Source: Posidonia oceanica
Lineage: Eukaryota > Streptophyta > Magnoliopsida > Alismatales > Posidoniaceae
Assembly: GCA_037176725.1 (NCBI GenBank)
Contig: JAZBRS010000020.1
Span: forward strand, 96,242,501 to 96,306,500
Length of the DNA stretch: 64,000 nt
Direction: 5' to 3'
Shown one piece after another: positions 1 through 9,135 of this stretch. The translations under genes and the position numbers were made by a program. The notes beneath the pieces were generated by a model. The model was given only the letters and a program-made list of their open reading frames with translations, did not search any database and was not told the DNA's origin. Each line of letters begins with the position of its first letter. Positions within the stretch are counted from its first letter, which is position 1.

Positions 1-1330
1 ACCCCAGGTTCACGTATTGCCTAGGGTAGCATCCTCAGCACCCGCAAGCTTTCGCGGCTTGCCGGCTTTGGATGATACTCGCAATAGTGTGCGGCCCAGG
101 ATCGTTTTCTCAGTTTCACGTGCCCGGCGTCCCACTATATACCCTGCATTTCACTGCATAACATTGCATAACATTGCACCCTTATTGCGTCACTACTCCT
201 CTGCAGTCATTACACCAACTTCCGCATTCTGCTTTCCTGGGCATTTCGTACCTGCCATTGCATGCACATCCTCTGCTCCTTTACTTTCTAGCATCTTTAC
301 TTTCAGCTTTACTTTCTGCACTTGCACCACCATTCGTCTACAGCGAAGCTTTGCGAATGTCACCCCCGCGCTAGAGCCATACAAGCTCAGCGCACCCGTC
401 GTCTGGCCTATCTGCATTGGCCAGCGACAGCATTGCATTGCATTTTCTGCTTTTCCGCGTGCATGCATCATCCCGCTTTCCCCTAGAGGTGTACAGCACA
501 GTAAGTATTAGCGTAAGCATACCATTTGCATTAGCACAGCATTCTAGTGTTCGCATTCATCTGCACTTGCATTCACCTTCCTGCATTGCTTAGGACATCC
601 TTTGCATTGCATTTCACTTTCTTCCTTTTCCGCTTGCTTGTCCTGCGTATGTCGAGGGCAAGCATTTTCTCTTTCTCACAGCCTCGCGAGCTCTTGCTTG
701 TTTCCCTTGTCCCGAACAGACAAGGACCTTTTGCCTCCCCTAGACTAGCAACCAACCTGCCCGAACGGCAAGCGTGATAGCCCTTCTGGAGCCGTTTTTG
801 CGCAAGTTTGGACGAGCAGCCAACTTGTCGCATTGCATCATAGCACTTTCTGCTTTTCATTGCTTCAACATGCATCACACTGCACTGCACTAGCATTCCC
901 ATGTTGGATAGCTGCATTCGCAGCACCCACACTCACAGCATCAGCATCAGCACCCACAGCATAGCAAGCACCCACAGCATCAGCACTAGCACCAGCACTC
1001 ACATGCATTAGCACAGCATTTCCTCATGCACAGCATCTGCACATGCACTAGTTCATATTGGTTCAACATCAGCATTAGCATCGCACACCAGTTCTGCATT
1101 AGCATCTGCATTAACATCTGCAATAACATCTGCACTAACATCTGCAATAGCATGCATTGCATTGCATTAGCATCTCGCATCTGCATTCGCATTGTGGCAT
1201 CGAGTCATGATTTTCAGTGTACCTACCGAATAAGTGACTCACACCTATAGCAGCACTTGGCTCTCTCCGGCATCGGGTGGGGTGTCTTTGTCAACCCTGA
1301 GCCACGATCTCGCCTCGCTTGACCTTACTC
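1..1330 (+). other. 3' internal tail of outer element O
   Basis: Non-coding internal DNA that ends in a polypurine tract and an LTR start, so it is the 3' end of an element lying mostly left of the window. It is full of short GCATTAGCAT/ATCAGCACC-type reiterations at about 900-1170. The last 150 bases, including an ACCGAATAAGTG stretch and the run into the polypurine tract, match the end of element N near 29160-29308. Open frames here (for example 17-511) have biased low-complexity translations and no recognisable domain, so I call no gene. Confidence 0.75.
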
Positions 1331-1343
1331 AGGGAGGGACATC
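1331..1343 (+). promoter_or_regulatory. Polypurine tract (PPT) of element O
   Basis: AGGGAGGGA followed by CATC lies directly before the LTR start TGTAGACACC. The N element has AGGGAGGGGCATC in the same position. In LTR retrotransposons the PPT primes plus-strand DNA synthesis, so the LTR that follows is a 3' LTR. Confidence 0.8.
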
Positions 1344-1641
1344 TGTAGACACCCCATTTTGACATGCTCAATTGGTGGTTCTCTCTGAAACCCTTATCCA
1401 AGCCCAAATTAGCACCCATTTTCACCCAAACCTACTCTTCAAAACCCTAGAAGAACTCTAGGTTTGCACTCCCCAAAACCCTAGAAGAACTCTAGGTAAA
1501 TCTCTCCTAAAATCCTAGAAAAGCTCTAGGATAGCATCTCCTAAACCCTAGGTCAGCATTTAAATCCTAGGTTAGCACAAGACACTCCCATGCATGCACA
1601 AGCCTAAGCCCTTCTCCGTCTCTATTCTCTTATTATCCTTC
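1344..1641 (+). repeat. 3' LTR of element O, segment 1 of 3
   Basis: Starts TGTAGACACCCCATTTTGACA, the family LTR terminus with one change (TGTAGA for TGTTGA). It contains four AAACCCTA/AAATCCTA telobox-like motifs between about 1440 and 1560. It stops at the insertion of N; the LTR resumes at 35243 after the N target-site duplication. The three pieces of this LTR add up to about 5.0 kb. Confidence 0.85.
1637..1641. repeat. Left target-site duplication of N (CCTTC)
   Basis: CCTTC precedes the TG of the N 5' LTR and recurs at 35238-35242 directly after the CA end of the N 3' LTR. A 5-bp duplication is usual for Ty3/gypsy integration. It proves that 1642 and 35237 are the two ends of one insertion. 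Confidence 0.92.
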
Positions 1642-1885
1642 TGTTGACACCCCATCTTGACAGGCTCGGATCATTTGGGACCTTCTGGTGGCTTCTAGAT
1701 CTAAACCTAGGTCAAAACAACCCCCAACCCTCTTCATCTCACCCTTCAAAACAAGCCTAACTTGACCTAAGCCTACACCCTCTTTCCAAGCCCAAAACCT
1801 ACCCAAAAACCATAGGAAAACCCATCAACCCCTGCTTAGCAAACCTACCCAAACACTTAAAAACTTTCAGCCCAAAACTATTCCC

Positions 1886-3225
1886 AAAAACCCTAGAAAA
1901 CTTAGGTGAAACTACCTTTTTTCTACACCTCAAAACCCCTCCAAAACTTGCTCAAAATCAGACCAAAGCCCTAGAAACAACACTAGAAACCCTAGGCTAC
2001 ACAATCCTCAATTTTCACCCCATTTCAAAACCTTTAAGCCTTCCTTTTACCTAAATTAGCCTTTTCTCTCTCTTGGATTATCCTTTTCTCTCTCCTCTCT
2101 CTCTCCTGATTATCCTCCCTCTTTTCATCCCCTTCTCTCTCTTTTTCTTGCCTAGCTGTGGGCCCCCTTTGTGCTTCTATCTCTTCTCTATCTTATTTCT
2201 ATTTTTACCTTATTTTTAGCATTTTCCCTGACTTTTAAAAAATTGTTTTCCCCCAACTCATCTCTTTCCCTTTTATTCCCCCTTTTTCTCTTTTCTTCTT
2301 CCTTCTCTTTTCCTTTTTCCTTCTTTTACTAAAATCCATAAAAAAAAATCCTTAAAAATCCCTAAAACTCTAAAACAAAAGGGAAACAAACCAGAACCCT
2401 AAGAAAAATAATTAAAAATACTAAACAAACAATTGAAAACCTAAACCCAACTAAAATTAGCTAAAATGGAAAATCAAGGAGTGTAACCTAAAAAATACAA
2501 AATAACCAAAAGAAAATACTGTAAAATCAAGGAAAAAACTAAAATATAATCAAAACCAACCAAAAGTGAAAACCCTATCAAAATAACCTAAAAACAAACC
2601 CTAAGAAGAAGTAAAACAATTAAAAACACCAAGACAAATAATTAATGGAAAGCTTAAACTTAACAAACCTAAGAAGAACAATTTAAGAACTTAATTAAAA
2701 AAGAAAATGAGAAGCAAATTAAAAAGATTTTAAAACACTTAATCCATCAAGAAGAAACTTAACTAAAAAACATCAAGAAAACTTAACAAATAAAAAATCA
2801 AAAGTGTAATTCAAAAAAAGACTTAAGAAGAATCCTAAAAAGACTAAAATCAAAAGCCCAAAACTCACTCTAATTAATCTAAAAATAAACTTTAAAAAAT
2901 CCTCACTAAAATCCCAAATACTTAACAAGAAAAACACAATGGAAAAATAATTTAAAAGGTTTAACAAACACTTAATCAAAATGGAAAACAAATTAAAAAC
3001 AAAGAAAACCCTTAAAACCCTAATCAAACCCAAAACCCCTCTAAAACCAGAATTAATCAACTAAAAACAGTCATTAAAAATTTAATCAAGATCTTAACTT
3101 ACAACATAATCATTCTAATATTTTTACTTATTTTTATTTTATTTTTACCTAATTTATTTCTCCTCTTTTTCTCCTCTCCTTCTCCCTTTCTTCCTATCCT
3201 TTTTCTTTTTTTCCTGCTGGGCCCA
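1886..3225 (+). promoter_or_regulatory. Candidate promoter block: teloboxes and site II motifs
   Basis: AAACCCTA telobox motifs occur at about 1888-1895 and 1987-1994, and TGGGCC (site II type) at 2159-2164 and 3218-3223. After these comes a pyrimidine-rich tract and a CpG-rich region. In plants the telobox plus site II pair is known from promoters of ribosomal-protein and cell-cycle genes. The promoter role is inferred; no clear TATA box or start site was identified. Confidence 0.35.
2340..3120 (+). other. AT-rich block of the LTR, no gene
   Basis: Almost only A, T and AAAC/TTAA words. It is present in both N LTRs (30000-30770) and, more diverged, in both solo LTRs and the P LTR, but absent from the O LTR. 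Reverse-strand frames such as 2773-3060 translate to I/L/F-rich low-complexity peptide and are not genes. Confidence 0.7.
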
Positions 3226-4370
3226 ATCCAGCCCGTCCGCCCCATCTTTCTTTTCTTTCTTTTTCTTTTTTTTCCCGCTCGCGGCCCGGCCCGCGATCCC
3301 CAGCCTTCGCCCTCCACCCTTCTTCCTTCTTCTTCCTCAGCTTCTTCCTTCTCCTCCCGCGAAACTGCACAGCACTCCCCCTTCTTTTTCAAATTCAACT
3401 TCTTCCCCCTCCGTCCAATCGGCCTACAGCTCACCGCTCCTCTCTCTTCTCTCAGCACCTTTTCCGGGAGGCATTTACTGCCTGTCATCTCGTCGGCTGC
3501 TCGTCTCCCTCAGCTGCAGTGGATGGCGCCGATGGAATTTGAATTCCAGAGCGCGCGAGCAAGCCGGAGAGCAGCAGATAAAGCCTCAACTTTCGACCCC
3601 CTTCAATGCTTTTTCTTGCCATCCGAGAGAGAGAGCTGAAGTCCAGAGAGAACTCCCAAGCAAACCTCCTACTTCTCCCTCTGAATTCCACAGCATTTCC
3701 CCTTCTTTTTCTCCCTGAAACCAAGCCCGTTCCAGCCGCTCTTTCCTTGCATTCCCATCCCCTGATCTCACCCAGCACATCAGTACCTTTTCCCCTCCAT
3801 TTCCCGGCCTTTCCACCTCAAAACCACCCCCGACTCCACCTGAAGAGACACCACAGAACCCATCACTTCTCATTTCAGAATTGCCTTCACCACAGACCGT
3901 CCAATCTTCCCAAATCTTCCTAAGATACTCGCCTGAACTCCACCTCCCCAAGGCACCCGACCTTCAGCCCAGCAACCCACCACCGCACCTACCCGCCACT
4001 TCAAACACCTGCAATCCCCTCTGACCAGAAAACCCACCAACTTGCAAACTCCACCCACAGCCTCCCGAAACCCAATTCAACCGCCCAGAAACGTTCACCA
4101 AACCTCCAGCAACCTTCCAGAGGGTCCTATCCGGCCTGAGGAGCAACGGACACTCCCCCCGGTCTCCGGCTGCCTCTGTGAACCCACAATCAGCCGAATC
4201 TTCCGCTGATCTTCGAAGCTCGCGTCCAAGCATCTGGGAAGCACCAGAGGGCCACGTGGAGGCGATTCCAATCCTCGCGAGCAGCAGACGGCGCCCGCAA
4301 CGGCTAGACGAACTCCACCGGCGATCTCTGAAACCACCTGCATCGAGAGGACTTCTCAGACGCGGAGACA

Positions 4371-4379
4371 GGTAACTCT
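4371..4379 (+). promoter_or_regulatory. Candidate splice donor in the CpG-rich part of the LTR
   Basis: GAGACAG|GTAACT lies at 4371/4372. The P LTR has GAAGAG|GTAAGA at the corresponding place near 60510, and the minus-strand solo LTR 22443-28481 has GCTCAG|GTGATT. The block upstream is GC-rich and exon-like and the DNA downstream is T-rich. No matching acceptor was settled on. Confidence 0.3.
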
Positions 4380-4789
4380 TTATCCCCTTAGCCTAATCTT
4401 CCTCCCCTCTTGCTTTCCCCCCCCTTAGAATAGGCTTTTCTTCGCTCCTACGCCGAGTCAGCTCCGGCCGGAGTCGTCTTCTCCGGTGAACCTCTCCGTG
4501 CGTCCCTCCGCTCCGGTCAACAGAACGGCGTTCCAGCAGCACCCTCTGGTCCGCACGAGTCTCAGGAACACGCTCCGGTCTTCAGATCGCCGCGTCGTCG
4601 CGCCGATCGCCCGGAACACGCTTCTGAAGCTCTACAGACCTCCGGTGGCCTCTCCGGCTCGCTCCAGCCAGCGTCGAGCTCCGCCGAGCGTCGTCCGAGC
4701 ACCGTCAGGACTTGGAGATGCTCCCCCGCCGGCCTGCGCTGCCCCAACATCCCTGTGCCGGCGTTCATGGACGCTGGCAGCTTGCTGCT

Positions 4790-4820
4790 ACAGTGTCCAT
4801 GGCCGTCGGCCATGCACTGT
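4790..4820 (+). other. Conserved hairpin at the GC-rich/T-rich boundary of the LTR
   Basis: ACAGTG-CATGGCC pairs with GGCCATG-CACTGT around a GTC loop, with a 2-nt bulge. GTTCCTTTATTTTCC follows directly. The two solo LTRs have related hairpins at 25191-25221 and 42260-42290, where stem bases differ but still pair. It may be a processing or packaging structure in the LTR transcript; the function is unknown. Confidence 0.45.
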
Positions 4821-4859
4821 TCCTTTATTTTCCAGATATCTAAGTTTTTCGTTAAATAT

Positions 4860-5800
4860 TGCATTTCTGGTCTGAGTTCTTGTTATTTTGCATTCTAGTC
4901 CTTTATTTGATTTAATCTGCTGATTTCTGAACTGAAACTATATTAAATTGCATGAAATGTTTGTAGTTTTCCTTATTTGCATGCTGATCCATTTACTGTG
5001 CTTTCCTTCAGTAATAAGTTAGACTTTGGCCCTCCAGCTTTTGATTTTTGCACTTAAGTCCTGCAGTAGCTTAATTTAATTTAATGCTTGAATTTTGCCA
5101 TATGAAATTGCATTCTGGGTCCCCTTTATTTTCAGTATTTGCATCCTGATCCCCTGTCCTGTAGAACGTAGGTTTTATTTTTCATTTTTGCTTGTTGCAT
5201 TGCATTTTTCCCCCTTTGTTTTCTGATTTTTGCATATAGGTCCTTTCTAATGTACAGTAATCATTTTAATGCATATTCAGCTTATTAAATTGCATTTTTG
5301 ACCTTGCATATTTTAAAAATTGCATGTCAGTCCTCTGTCTGCCCCCTTAATGCATATTTTGCTTCAAAAATTGCATTTTTGACCCTGCATGATTTGAAAA
5401 TTACACATAGGTCCTCAGTATGCTTATAAAAATCATTTAAATGCATATTTTGCTTCAAAAATTGCATTTTTAGCCCCATATGTTTGAAAAATTGCATGTA
5501 CGTCCCCCATTTGCATTCCCAGACTACTTAGGACCCTGTTTTTCTGAAAAAATTGCATTTCAGACCCTAATGATTTTAAAAATTGCATCTTAATCTGCCA
5601 CATGTTTTCAAAGCTTGTCCTGATGCATATCCCTTTTGGAAAATTGCATTTGAAACCCCGTCCTTTGCAAAATTGCATTCAGACCCTTCTTTTTTCAAAA
5701 TCCTTGCATAAAAGTCCCAAACTTTTCAAAACCTTTGCATTTAGACCCCCATCTTTTCAAAAATTGCATTTGAACCCCCAACTTTCTGAAAAATCCCTCC
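4860..5800 (+). repeat. Degenerate TTGCAT/GGTCC direct repeats in the LTR
   Basis: About two dozen diverged units of roughly 35-45 bp with the pattern AAAATTGCAT, then GNCCC/GGTCC, then a T-rich stretch. The same array is present in the N 3' LTR (32510-33450), O (37300-38400), P (60860-61690) and, inverted, in both solo LTRs (24180-24900 and 41130-42240). T-rich and without sense coding, it resembles an intron or untranslated leader. Confidence 0.6.
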
Positions 5801-6100
5801 TGAGTCTTTTCTTACTTTCTGCATGCATTTGCATTCATGCATTCTAGCTTTTTGCATCCTCTGCACACACTTAAAGCTTCTTTAGCTCCCATTTACATGG
5901 GAGGACCTGTCTGCACACCCCTAGGACCTCCTGAACACTTAGATCTATTCTTTTCCCCTGTTCTGGCCCTTCTGCCTTGAAGCTGCGATATCTTCCAATC
6001 CGGCCGTTGGATCTTCTCAAACAAGCTACCCAGACGACCCCGGCGGAGCGCTCTTCAGCATGGAGTAAGCAGATTTCAGATCAGGCTTCAGATTTCCCAG

Positions 6101-6426
6101 GTATGTCCTCCTGAACCCCTGCACAGCATTCATTTGCACATCATTTGCATTGCATGCATCGTTTTCGCTTTTTGCTTCTTCGAGCATGTAGAATAGGACT
6201 TCCTCCTCTTATCCATCAACTTCGTTTCTCGTTTCGCGTATTCCCAAGTGTTTTGTGTTGTGTTTCCCCTGGATTCACCACTTATTGTGACTTTCTTCCA
6301 CCTTTTCCACGATCCGATCGCACCGCGAGCTTTGGGCAGCGTGCGAGACACATCGTGGAGCGGTTTAGTGGAAAACAGTCACAAAGCAGTGGTAATCCCT
6401 CCACTTGCTTGTTCTCCCCAGTGTAG
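6101..6426 (+). other. Candidate intron inside the 5' LTR of N (326 bp)
   Basis: Donor TTCCCAG|GTATGTCC at 6100/6101 and acceptor CTCCCCAGTGTAG|GTCTTC at 6426/6427, with a pyrimidine-rich run before the acceptor. The same donor and acceptor pair with almost the same spacing occurs in the N 3' LTR, both solo LTRs and P. Splicing is inferred from sequence only. Confidence 0.45.
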
Positions 6427-6562
6427 GTCTTCACACCTACTCTGCGTGGCCCTTAAACAGTGCCTGTCCTCACACACGCACTGTTTACTTCTCCTTTCGC
6501 TTCCCTTGATCTTTTTTCCTTGCATTTGCATCTGTATGGTTTTGCCGAGGTTTTATTCCGTC

Positions 6563-6952
6563 TTTTGGCACCGTTCCGCTTGCCCGCCTCGCTTTTGGCA
6601 CCGTTTTGTGTGCCTGCTTCGCTTTTGGCACCGTTTTGCGTGCCCGCTTTGTTTTTGGCACCGTTTTGCATGCCCGCTTCGCTTTTGGCACCGTTTTGCG
6701 TGCCTGCTTCGCTTTTGGCACCGTTTTGCGTGCCCGCTCTGTTTTTGGCACCATTTTGCGTGCCCGCCTCGCTTTTGGCACCGTTTCGCGTGCCCGCTTT
6801 GTTTTTGGCACCGTTTCACGTACCCGCTTTGTTTTTGGCACCGTTTTGCATGCCCGCTTTGTCTTTGGCACCGTTTTGCGTGCCTGCTTCGCTTCTGGCA
6901 CTGTTTTGCGTGTCGGTCTTGTTTTCTTGCACCGTTTTGCGTGTCGCTCTCG
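6563..6952 (+). repeat. 30-bp hairpin minisatellite, 12 units plus a degenerate one
   Basis: Unit TTTTGGCACCGTTTTGCGTG plus CCCGCTTCGC, 30 bp exactly. Each unit contains GGCACCGTTTTGCGTGCC, whose arms GGCAC/GTGCC form a 5-bp stem. Because 30 is a multiple of three, several frames stay open and yield W-H-R-F-A-C-P or G-A-K repeats; these are artefacts, not genes. The N 3' LTR has one unit fewer. Confidence 0.9.
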
Positions 6953-7260
6953 TTTCTTACATTTGTTTCGCGTGTTTTATGCCGTTTTCTCTTGCATGTC
7001 GCCTGCATTGCTTGGTTTTACCGTTGTTTTGCTTTTTCGCTTGCATTTGCATATAGGGCAGTGATGCTTACTGCCTGGAGTTCTCACGAGCCCGGTTTCG
7101 CCCGGTTCGGAACACAGACAGCGCTGCTGAGCACTTAGACAGCACGTTTACTTTTCTTGCATTGCATCCCACCACTTAGAGCACACTTATGAGCATTCAT
7201 TCTGGCATTCATTGGCATTTAGGCATTCAAATCTGCATTTCCCTGCGTATGCAAGCGTAA

Positions 7261-7629
7261 GCCTAGAAAGACCGATTCTCGGGCGTATCGGGGGTGCCTA
7301 ACACCTTCCCCGCGCGTAACAGGAGTCCTTGCCCAATCTTTTGGCCCGCAATGACCATATCGCCCTTATCCTAGGCTTGAGTCATCTCATTTGCATGTAT
7401 TTGCATTTGGTTTCCTTTGCATTGCTTTGCTTTGCATTTCTTGCTTGGTTTTTGAATGTTAATTTACGTATTTCCCCCGGTTTTCCTTGTCTCCCGATAA
7501 TAGACACGGTGGCGACTCTGATTTGTCTTATCTTCTTCTTTTCTTCCTTTTTAAGTGTTTTCGAGTTGAGCCCTCCTCCTCGGACCATCGCCGCTAATAG
7601 TAAGCCTGATTCTGATTGGGATTACTACA
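7261..7629 (+). other. Conserved 3' end of the LTR (probable U5)
   Basis: Contains GTGCCTAACACCTTCCCCGC and TTTTGGCCCGCAATGACCAT, nearly unchanged in every LTR copy here (22700-22800 and 39400-39500 on minus; 34880-34980, 45870-45960 and 63070-63160 on plus). It also holds a PBS-like TGGCGACTCTG at 7510-7520. The strong conservation suggests a function in transcription, reverse transcription or packaging. Comparable conserved LTR ends are, to my knowledge, typical of Tat/Ogre elements. Confidence 0.6.
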
Positions 7630-7630
7630 G

Positions 7631-7648
7631 TGGCGACTCTACTGGGGA
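7631..7648 (+). promoter_or_regulatory. Primer binding site (PBS) of element N
   Basis: TGGCGACTCTACTGGGGA begins one base after the LTR end. TGG at the start matches the CCA end of a tRNA. From memory this PBS type is assigned to an arginine tRNA in Ogre/Tat elements; a tRNA alignment would settle it. Confidence 0.8.
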
Positions 7649-7920
7649 CGCTAGACTCCAGCTTTCGCCTTCGCTTTCGCTCGCTTGGGATTTGCATTCT
7701 TTGTTCGCCTTTGTGCCCTTTGCCTTGCTTTTGCTTGCTTGCCTGCCTGTCTGCTTTGCCCAGCGAAGTCGACAGTGGCGACTCCGTTGGGGAATGCAGA
7801 CTCTGGCTTTCATTCCTGGCTTTTTCGCTCGCCTGTTTTGCAGCTTTGTCTGCCTTTTGTGCCTTCTTTGCCTGTTTTGCTCGCTTTTCTGTGCAAACTC
7901 CTAGCGAGTCACCTCGTGGC
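7631..7920 (+). repeat. Tandem duplication of the PBS region (about 145 bp, two copies)
   Basis: Copy 1 is 7631-7775 and copy 2 is 7776-7920. Both start with a PBS-like 18-mer, the second reading TGGCGACTCCGTTGGGGA at 7776-7793. Both continue with a CTTTCG/TGCCTTTGC-rich stretch. Element P has only one copy (63470 onward), so this duplication is particular to N or its sublineage. Confidence 0.7.
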
Positions 7921-9135
7921 TACTCTGCCTAGGTTTTGCACCTCCTTGGCCTCGGTTTGCGCTCTGTTTTGCTTTGCTTTGCCTGCTGTGGCGCTCTTAT
8001 TTGTTTGCTTGCTTGATTGCTTGCTTGTTGCTTGTTTGTCTCTCTGCTTCTGCTCTTACCTGCTTTAATGCTTACTTGTCTTTATCTTTCCTTCATCTAT
8101 CCGCTTATTATTGCTTTATTTTTCGCACAATGCATGTCTACATACTTGTTTGGCAACAATGCATGCTTTTTGAATGCTGAATGCTTTTCTTACACATTTG
8201 CTATGTCATTACGCACGCACATGCCTTGCATATATGCCTTTTGACATGATGAATGCTTTTTCTTCACTATCATGCTCACGAACACTCGCACATGCCATGC
8301 ACTTGCCTTTTGCTGTGTTGTATGTTGTTTGCCTGCCATGTTTGACTGATTTTCTTCCCTTTCGCATATGCCATGCCTAGGATAGTAGAGACTTGTTTGC
8401 TCTCCCCATGGTTAACTAAAAACAGCAAGTAAAAAGAACTTCTAGGGGTAACTAGAAACTTCAAACAATCCTTCACCCCCTTTGGTTAATAAAACGCACA
8501 AGATAAAAGACTTTAATCATTTGCATAAGCATCATATAGGGCATGCATCTTCTCATCTGAGTCCACCTATTAGTCTGCGAAGGACAGTCCCGGCCTCTTG
8601 TTCCACCGCTTTGAGCGTGGCGTGAGTCAGTCGGTCTGTCCCCCCTTGTCCGGGGGTCGTGTCGGTGTTAGTAGAGGGTACCACCCACGCTTTGGCGGGG
8701 TAGAGGCCACCAACGCACCACCCTGTCATTTCCTGAGCTTTGGACCGGGAGTTAGGCAGGGAACCTACTTTTCTGACCTGAGTCGGTGACCCGTACACCC
8801 AGGGATACCCGAAGTAGATCACCTGCTAGGATACACTAGTTAGGTAAGGGGGCATACTAGAAAGCATGCATATCATTCATGCCATCTAACTTAACTCATT
8901 TGCATTCATCTTTTCAATTTCTAACCCCAGTTTCCTTTTGTTTGTGTCACCAGTGATCGGTAAGCGAGTTCCCTTTGCTAGAGCTTGAGTACCGACCTTT
9001 GTTGGCACCCCTGTTGCGACCTTATTCGCGACCATTCCCCCTTCTGAGCTATCCGCCTTCGCGACGATAGCTCCTATTAGGAATCACCGCTTGAACACCC
9101 GTCGCAGCCCTATTCTCACGCGCTCTAGGTCAGCA
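7921..9135 (+). other. Untranslated leader of element N
   Basis: No gene seen. T/G-rich reiterations (GCTTGCTTG, 7921-8380) give way to a GC-rich island at 8580-8830 with a CCCCC/GGGGG hairpin near 8640-8660. This is a likely place for dimerisation or packaging signals. Open frames here give low-complexity cysteine/leucine-rich products and are rejected. P starts with a matching leader. Confidence 0.6.

Larger units (their letters stand above)
1642..7629 (+). repeat. 5' LTR of element N (5,988 bp)
   Basis: Begins TGTTGACACCCCATCTTGAC and ends ATTACTACA, followed by G and the primer binding site. The same sequence ends the element at 29309-35237. Blocks from left to right: a C/T-rich stretch with teloboxes (1642-2340); AT-rich DNA (2340-3120); a pyrimidine tract passing into CpG-rich DNA (3120-4820); a T-rich array of degenerate TTGCAT units (4860-5800); a candidate intron (6101-6426); a 30-bp hairpin minisatellite (6563-6952); and a terminal block conserved in all copies (7261-7629). 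No protein gene is supported inside it. Confidence 0.93.

Noticed and set aside
17..511. 164-codon frame at the left edge
   Set aside because: Overlapping frames in several registers, biased composition, no domain; it lies in the tail of element O.
1441..1550. Interstitial telomere
   Set aside because: AAACCCTAG occurs as scattered motifs with CTAGGTT counterparts, not as tandem TTTAGGG repeats.
2773..3060. Hydrophobic 95-codon frame in the LTR, and its copy at 30427-30714
   Set aside because: AT-rich low-complexity DNA reads as I/L/F; diverged copies in other LTRs do not preserve it.
3099..3488. 129-codon reverse frame rich in K/R/E, and its copy at 30753-31142
   Set aside because: It is the complement of a polypyrimidine tract, and its presence twice only reflects the two LTRs.
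4486..4875. CpG-rich frame of 129 codons, and its copy near 32152
   Set aside because: No recognisable domain, and the frame is not kept in the solo LTRs, O or P; the region is better explained as untranslated or exon-like leader.
6248..7138. Open frames of up to 296 codons in the LTR, and the matching ones at 34092-34665, 22946-23515, 39715-40801 and 62156-62933
   Set aside because: They come from the 30-bp repeat, whose length is a multiple of three; several frames on both strands are open and the peptides are simple 10-residue reiterations.
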